The notes under the pieces were generated by a model, which ran no database searches, was not told where the DNA came from, and was given only the letters and a program-made list of their open reading frames with translations. 64,000 bases of DNA from Scolanthus callimorphus (lineage: Eukaryota > Cnidaria > Anthozoa > Actiniaria > Edwardsiidae). The position numbers and the translations under genes are program-made. Positions 57,597-64,000 of this stretch are shown here, one piece after another. Positions within the stretch are counted from its first letter, which is position 1. Every line of letters begins with the position of its first letter. The stretch covers positions 15,207,637 to 15,271,636 of the forward strand of contig CM066914.1 in assembly GCA_033964015.1 (NCBI GenBank). Reading direction: 5' to 3'.

Positions 57597-60500
57597 TTAT
57601 AAAGCCTTCCTCTTGTCTTCTTTCATCAGGTACAGGCAATCGTCAATGATGAAACTAAAGGAAGTAAAAAATGAGTGTGCAAAAATAAACATTTGCAAAT
57701 CATTGAGTTGGCAGGTTCCCTCTATGCTCGAGCACCCCGCACCCCTGTGGGAGCAGCAAGTGTCAACCTTGAGAAAGAGACGCTGGAGACGCAGGCAGAT
57801 GGGAAAACAAGTGCCGGTTCCTCGAGCACAGGTATGTCCTACAACAAGATCATACCTATACCAGAAGTAGCAAAAGGGAATTGTACTGAGGTGCCAGATG
57901 GAATGAGCATCAAAAATCAGCCAAAGTGGTGAAAAATCAAACACCTGCAACGAAAGAGAGTAAACTTACCGCTGTAAAAAAGTTATTGTCTGCTGATGGG
58001 CAAATCTCAATACGCACACATTATACAAGAGTGGGATGCCACCCTAAAAAATGCGGCGACTAGACCACTGCCACCTCAGGGCTGCTTTGTGAAATGCGCT
58101 GGGATGTCACACGTGTTTGGATTGGATAACATCCACTAAAATAAATGTGTGGTTCCAGAAAATATCCTTCCCCCCCCCCCCCCCCACACACACACACACA
58201 CTCACACGGAAGGGATTGGAAATTCCAGTGGGTGGGGGGTCAATTTACCTGATTTGTTCCATACAAATACTGTTTTTTCCTTTGGAAATTCCAGAGGGGT
58301 GGGGGGTCACTTTTCAACACCTTCCATGGGAGGGGGGGGGGGGGGGGGGGCAATATTTTCTGGAACCACACAATGATCATAGACATAATACCTCTAAACC
58401 AACCAAGAAAAATACACAGGTAGAGATACAAATACACTTCCAAACGTATGGCTGTTGGTGCAGATGCTGAAGAGGCAAAAAATGTAAATATAAATGTTAA
58501 AGGCTGACTCCCTAAACTTGAAGATGTTAGGTCCCAATGGTGCCACAGGCGGCCATAACGACAGACACCATTAGAGTAGTCACTGACAAAGGATTTATTC
58601 ACATCTTCAGTGGTTCTTTAACGTCCCCCTGAGACTGGGTTTGATAGTTGAGGTGAGACGGGAAGGTCACCTTGGTTTATTGTCTCATTCGAATGACGTG
58701 AAACACAGTAGAACAAATTTCAATTTGCAAATGAACCAGTTTCAACCACAACCCAAACAGAAAAAAATCTTCTGTACCAGCCAGGAGTAGATCCTTCAGA
58801 GCCCACCATGCTCCAAAAGTATGCACATTCTCATGGAAAGTAGAGGATTAGCCCTTCTAGTGCTCATCTGTTTCTATTTGTAGTGTTCTGCGAGACTGGG
58901 CTATTAGTTTCCAATCAGAATAAACGTAAAGTAAAAAACTGCATTTTCACATTCATTGGCTTTCCCAAAACTACAAAAGAAAACATGAAGTATATCATTC
59001 ATGAAGTACAAACATTAGGAATGAGATCTGCTGATTGTAGGACGTGTATATCATACTTACCAGAAGACACCACAATATCCACCCTGTCATGTTCAGAATA
59101 CCTGGTACAAACATATCATGTTCATTTAGGATTTAAATTAAGAATAGAAAGGGAGCGAACAATTAAGACAAGTTATTTTACAACTTCAAGCAATGTTTGG
59201 CCCAAAATACTGTTACTCAATTATTTCTATCCTAATTTGTAGAGTTGTGGCCCACATTTCGAAATATCACAAAAGGCAGGGGACTGGGTTCGTGCCGCCA
59301 CAGAAATAAGCATTCAAAAATGGAAAAATTCTATAGAATCTATATATACGGTAGGCTGTGATTGACATCACCATTTTAGGTGCGAAAAATATGTCTATCT
59401 GTAAAAACTAAAAAAAAACTACCATGAAGACCTTTGAAATAAGACTAAATTCAAAGCAACAACTTTTTTATTTCGAGTAACAAGATTTTTTGCCACTTTC
59501 TTGCAAAATTGCTCGAAGTTCTAAAAAAATCTGTTTAGTGTCTGGAGCTTAAGTTTTCCAAATTCCAAGACAGCACAAAATATTTTTGTTATGTAGATTA
59601 TTTCTTTTTTCATTTCACAGGAAGGTGTTGACATAGATATGACAAACATTTTTGCACCATCCTGAAGCTCCAATATAGTTCTGGATATAATACCTCTGTC
59701 CAAAAACCATTTAATTTCTCTCTTCCTTGTAGCATCATGTTGTCACTCACCTATAGTAACATTGGCTTTCATGTTGTAGCTGTAGTCCATTTTAATAAAG
59801 CCAAGGTATATCATGTGGCAAACAAACAACACAAAGTATGGCACCAAAGGAATAGCAATCCCTTTTACGCTCAGGTCCAACAACTCTGCAAGAAGAAAAT
59901 TGTTAAAGTTTGAAGTTTAAATGAAGATACATTGTTGAGATGGATTATTTCCATTGGTCAAGAGAGATCAGTGGATAAGCACCCACTACAGGGCCCAGGG
60001 CGTCGCCAGACCATAAAAGATGTGCATCTGGGTCCCCAAAGATTACATATGATTCAGCCAATAGGAACTGTTTTGCTCAAATTTAAGAGTTATATGAAAA
60101 CAATTGGCTATTCTGTGTCGGGCACCATGATGAAAAGTTTTCCCTCATAAAGTTGATGTCCACCTTTTACAGGTATGCACCATGCAACAAATCTTTAAAA
60201 GGGTTTTACAAATGCCTTATAAGGAAGGTGAGAAGAATCCACCATTTGAGCACGCTTTCATACAGCACCCCAAACTGTTCTAATGAGTTTATGATTGTAC
60301 CAACCTCGATCCCAGGGCCTTTCCCTTCACTTGTGAAGTGAAGGGAAAGGCCCTGGGATCGAGTTTGTGATTGTACCTTACAAAGAAGCAGAGTATAGAA
60401 CATAAAACAAGGGAGGTGGCACCAAAGTAATCAAGTTTCTATAAAAAACAAACATATATTACAGCAAGAAACAAATTAAACTTTAGGGTTTTCTCAAGGT

Positions 60501-62781
60501 ATGAATCAACACAAAGACTTGAGCCCTCCAGTCATTAAACTTTCCAGTATTCATGATAATGCTGGTAATTTATAATTGTTTATAAAAGTTGAGAGGTAGA
60601 TCTTGACTGGGACTAGAAAATGGCACAATCACTAATTGCAAGAAGGGATGTTTGAATTCACCACAAGAGTTTCTCATCCATTATGTATAATCACTGGCTA
60701 GCAAAAAGATATCCAGGATAATGCATGCCTTCTTCAACAGTTGTGGCAGTCTGGCACATATTTTTGCTTTATAGGGGAGCCAGTTGAGTGTTGTCATGGA
60801 ATTTTTCACCTGTAATTCTTACTGACAAAAAGAATCTGACCAGTATTGGGTCAGTAAACACGTAAGTGAGATAATATTGAGAGGCAGGGAAGGGAGGGCA
60901 GAAATTCAGGCTCATGATGCCTGTAAAAGTAAGTTGCATACCTCAGTCCAGTCCAGATCTCTTGCATGAAACACAGATGACCAAAACCAAGCATTCAAAT
61001 TAATCTTTAAACAAAGTGGTAAGAATTACTGGTACAAGAAAACAAAGTTAGCACTCTACTGTTGTCTACCCTTTCCTTTTTTTAACCTTTCTTTCGCCAA
61101 ATCTCCAAAAAGAGCAAAAATTGCCTGGAAATTGAGCTGGAGATCACCAGAGAGTCAGTTTCCTCAACTTTCTTCAGCCAATCAATGGATTTTTTGTTAT
61201 AACCTGAGCAAAAATGACAAAAGCTTAGGGCCATTGACATATTGACTACTTGACTATTATTTAACAGGTCCCTGACTGTCAAACATACAAAATTTCCAAG
61301 TAGAACTTTGAATTTGCACACCATTTCAAGGAAAGTTCATCATCTATATCCTAATGAAAATAAATACACTTATATCCCACCTACCAGTAAATAGCCCCTC
61401 CATACACCATACATTTTATGGTAACTGGGTATGACTTCTCTGAATTTATGCCAGCCAAATATATGGGCAATGCCATTGCATATTGAGAAGAAGGTAGAGG
61501 CTGGCTCTTGTATTCCAAGTAATCTGATAAATGGCCACTAAAGAGGGACAAACAGAGCAATTAATAAACATGAATGAAGATGAATACTCTGGACCCTTGA
61601 GGGAAATGTAATTATGACATTTTGGCCAATTAGTTTCAATTTTCAGTTGCATTTTACAGACTGTGGGTGACAAAGTAATTTCATACAGACTCATACAGGC
61701 ACAATTTCCAGCCCCCATTGGAACTGTAAAAAAAACATTACATTGGTTAGTGTTTCATTACAAGCGTGCTTGGGCAACTCAACGGAGCTCAGGATATTTA
61801 CGAGTTTTTTCCCACCCTCCCACCCAGGGTCTATTAAATTCGGGTGGCAGAGAGGTTTATTATTAGTATGTATTTATACATTTATCTTTCACAGTTTTTC
61901 TGTTAATAATAAACTTCTCGCTTGTGCCAAACAAAAAATTGTGTGTTGTTGTGTTATGTGGGAGAGACATTATGGGGAATTATGACATTTTGGCCAATTA
62001 GTTTCAATTTTCAGTTGCATTTTACAGACTGTGGGTGACAAAGTAATTTCATACAGACTCATACAGGCACAATTTCCAGCCCCATTGGAACTGTAAAAAA
62101 AACATTACATTGGTTTGCTCCAACAGAATACGTAAATAAAAAAGAGAGAAATGATATGTTTAAGTTGAGATGCCCTTATTTAAGACAGTCAAAGTTAAAT
62201 CTTGCTGCTGCTGGCTGCCTTGTTTTCTGTCAGGATTTATACAAAAGTAGAACACAGTGGACCCATTTGTATATTGGGCTTGGAACATCTGACTCCTTTA
62301 ATCTTTGTATGTTTTGCAATTGACAATAGAATGAAATTGATCATCAATGTTGGACAAATCCTTTCAAGTCTGGTTGCTTATTATAGTCTTAAATGCCTGC
62401 CTTTTTCAATTTACTTATTCTGAGTCGTGTGAGTGGAGTTCTATGCCTGTTTTATTTTTGGGGAGTAGTTGTGCCCCTACCCTCCCCTCTCTGTGGGGTA
62501 ACACCCACCTTGCCATAATACTGGAATACTTGTCTGTTTCTCTCAATGGCCCTGGCTGTAATCTCATGCATGCATTGATACTTGCATTCATCAACACAAG
62601 ACCATCCAAACACTCGCAGGCTGAGGGCCAAGTTACTGGCATATGACTTGTCCCGACAAGGTGTACTGCAACTCTCTAAACACATCTTATAGTCCCATAA
62701 CCTATCACCCCGCGAAGCCAGAACATGCAAGCTGCAGTGTAGCACAACCACACACACTAGCACAGGGTTTCCAAGATGCAT
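57597..62781 (-). CDS. PGAP3: PGAP3 (Per1-like GPI-glycan lipid remodelling protein)
   Basis: Nine minus-strand exons: 62509-62781 (ATG at 62781), 61385-61537, 60942-61004, 60377-60438, 59751-59885, 59061-59101, 58392-58466, 57856-57944 and 57597-57654; about 315 residues against about 320 in vertebrates. After a signal peptide comes a Cys-rich luminal segment (CLESCSTPC, SCVDECKYQCMHE). Then follow FQYYGK/WPFIRLLGIQEPAS, LNAWFWSSVFHARDLDW, KLDYFGATSLVL, YSYNMKANVTIG and FDAHSIWHLSTIP, which carry the His/Asp residues of the CREST hydrolase superfamily. It acts in the Golgi, removing the sn-2 acyl chain of GPI anchors during fatty-acid remodelling. Exon 59751-59885 needs one base removed in a run of four A (about 59864-59867) to read from RVVGPE into GIAIPLVPYF. 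The 41-base exon 59061-59101 restores the expected VTIGILNMTGWILWC. Confidence 0.93.
58168..58355. repeat. C-run, CA microsatellite and long G-run in a PGAP3 intron
   Basis: A C-run, then a CA dinucleotide run with one break, GGAAATTCCAGTGGGTGGGG-type repeats and a long G-run lie just downstream of PGAP3 exon 58392-58466. The ends (TGTGGTTCCAGAAAATAT near 58147 and ATATTTTCTGGAACCACACA near 58352) are inverted, so this is a foldback element with homopolymer expansion. Confidence 0.75.
60305..60363. repeat. Perfect 28-base palindrome beside a PGAP3 splice donor
   Basis: CTCGATCCCAGGGCCTTTCC plus CTTCACTT, a 3-base centre, then the exact inverse. It is flanked by 17-base direct repeats GAGTTT[AG]TGATTGTACC (60285-60301 and 60361-60377). 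The right copy ends exactly at the last base of PGAP3 exon 60377-60438, so the donor region itself has been duplicated. Confidence 0.9.
61610..62115. repeat. Near-identical 138-bp direct repeats in PGAP3 intron 1
   Basis: Copies at 61610-61748 and 61978-62115 share AATTATGACATTTTGGCCAA through CATTACATTGGTT with almost no differences; one C-run is shorter by a base in the second. The 229 bases between them are unrelated. The orientation is the same, so this is a duplication or a short direct-terminal-repeat element, not a foldback. Confidence 0.88.
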
Positions 62782-64000
62782 GACATATCAATACACAGCA
62801 TCAGCTGGAGAATAATTTTTCGTAATTAGTGATTGAATTTTGATATATACATAAGTTTATGTGAAGATTTTGGTGTTTGATCTATCAGTCCTTATTTGCT
62901 GTTTAGACAACTGCGATGTTATTAACTTAAGTATTAACTTAATTAAGACTTATCAGGATTCAAACACAAATATCAACTCTTGATTCAAACACGTTTGGTT
63001 GCAAGTTCATCCCCGGCCCCGGTGGCAAACGCCATAAATCATACCTTAGCATAAAATCAAGCCTACTACTGCATTCAGTAAGTCAAGCATGGTCAAATCG
63101 TGCTGTTTGACGCGGCGCTCATTCCATGTTAGCAGAGCGTTGAGTGTCCAACGTAACAGGGGGGACAACAGGGGGCAAGAAATAGTAGGAGGGAAAAACG
63201 CTAACCATCAACAGGCTCTCAACTGACCGGGTTTCCTGTGGCACAGGAGTGCAGTGAGACATAACACGACCCGATCGACTGCATCTCAACAGACCTCACT
63301 GGCAAAATCATGTACAGTTTTACACTTCAATTATGAAATGGTTAGGCTCAGGCTATTCGCGACGCTCACGCGGTGTCGTGGATGTCTAAATTATAGTGTA
63401 GCCTTAGCAAGAAAGAGGTGAGTGGGTACTACAAACTCTACACGAAAATTAACTTATGAAGATAAAATGGAAATGGCGAGAGCACCGGTTAAATGTTCGT
63501 ACTCTTGGCCTTTTGGCCAGTAGAACATTACTTATATATTTCCATCATAAGCCCTTTTGGTTGTGGGGGATGCAGACTATCGCTAAGGAGGCATGGCAAG
63601 GGGACCGTTTAATTTCAAAGTATATAGAGCTGAAAGTCATCCCTGGAAAGTCAATGTGATGGACTGCATTTCCCAGGCATCTCAGGTGTGACAAAAAATG
63701 ATGCTAACTCTCCTGCAATTTGTGGGAGACTCACACAATTTTAGCCTCATCTCCTGCCTAAACTTTCAATTATTTTTCATACATTTATTGTATTTCTCCC
63801 ACGTTTTGATCATGGGTTGTTCTCATACAGTTGTTCTATTTCCGCTAAAATCTTGCTTTTCTGTTCTACTTATTGGGTTTGAAGAGGTTACCTGTACCCT
63901 ATCACAGGCTCAAACTAGCCACTAACATTTTATGCACACCCTTTTCACAAACAGGCTGCCTTAATGATGTTGACATGACAGTCAAAGGAAAATACCCGAG
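62782..64000. other. Upstream region of PGAP3 and right edge of window
   Basis: It precedes the PGAP3 ATG at 62781 and should contain its promoter. Short plus-strand ORFs at 63456-63659 and 63698-63925 have no recognised domain; a first exon of a gene beyond the window cannot be excluded. Confidence 0.35.

Noticed and set aside
57675..57932. Possible plus-strand exon 57717-57828 with AG/GT borders
   Set aside because: It lies on the opposite strand from PGAP3 exons 57597-57654 and 57856-57944, has no partner exons and no recognised domain.
58883..59242. 119-codon plus-strand ORF as a gene
   Set aside because: It overlaps the antisense 41-base PGAP3 exon 59061-59101, shows no recognised domain and lacks supporting splice partners.

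Overview
This is eukaryotic, intron-rich, AT-rich animal DNA. Gene content (PWWP-type MBD5/6-like protein, CERS, PGAP3, SNX10/11-like, TAX1BP1/CALCOCO-like, a ZP-domain receptor, a fucosyltransferase-like enzyme), introns of about 80 bp to 6 kb and many short foldback elements point to an invertebrate. An anthozoan cnidarian such as a stony coral is my best guess, by inference; the species cannot be read from the sequence.

Seven protein-coding genes can be assembled exon by exon with GT-AG splice sites and matching phases. From left to right they are: an SNX10/11-like PX protein (minus, 2461-5851), an MBD5/6-like protein with MBD and PWWP domains (minus, 10255-18710), a type II membrane fucosyltransferase-like enzyme (minus, 20878-23053), a five-exon ZP-domain membrane protein (minus, 24890-29842), a SKICH/coiled-coil/zinc-finger autophagy receptor (minus, 32411-37265 or 37311), a ten-exon ceramide synthase (plus, 38590-53096) and a nine-exon PGAP3 (minus, 57597-62781). 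The autophagy receptor and ceramide synthase genes are head to head, about 1.3 kb apart. The genes are unrelated in function, so this is an ordinary animal locus, not a pathway cluster.

Introns and intergenic DNA are packed with short non-autonomous inverted-repeat elements (MITE-like), some nested, plus minisatellites and long C/G homopolymers. No reverse transcriptase or transposase ORF was recognised. The most unusual structures are two inverted-repeat-bounded elements whose interiors are tandem arrays (43468-44330 with three units of about 293 bp; 53284-54070 with eight 80-bp units).

Five of the seven genes need at least one 1-bp correction to stay open. CERS and the ZP gene need none. 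Because domains on both sides and exon phases remain intact, assembly indels are likelier than pseudogenes.
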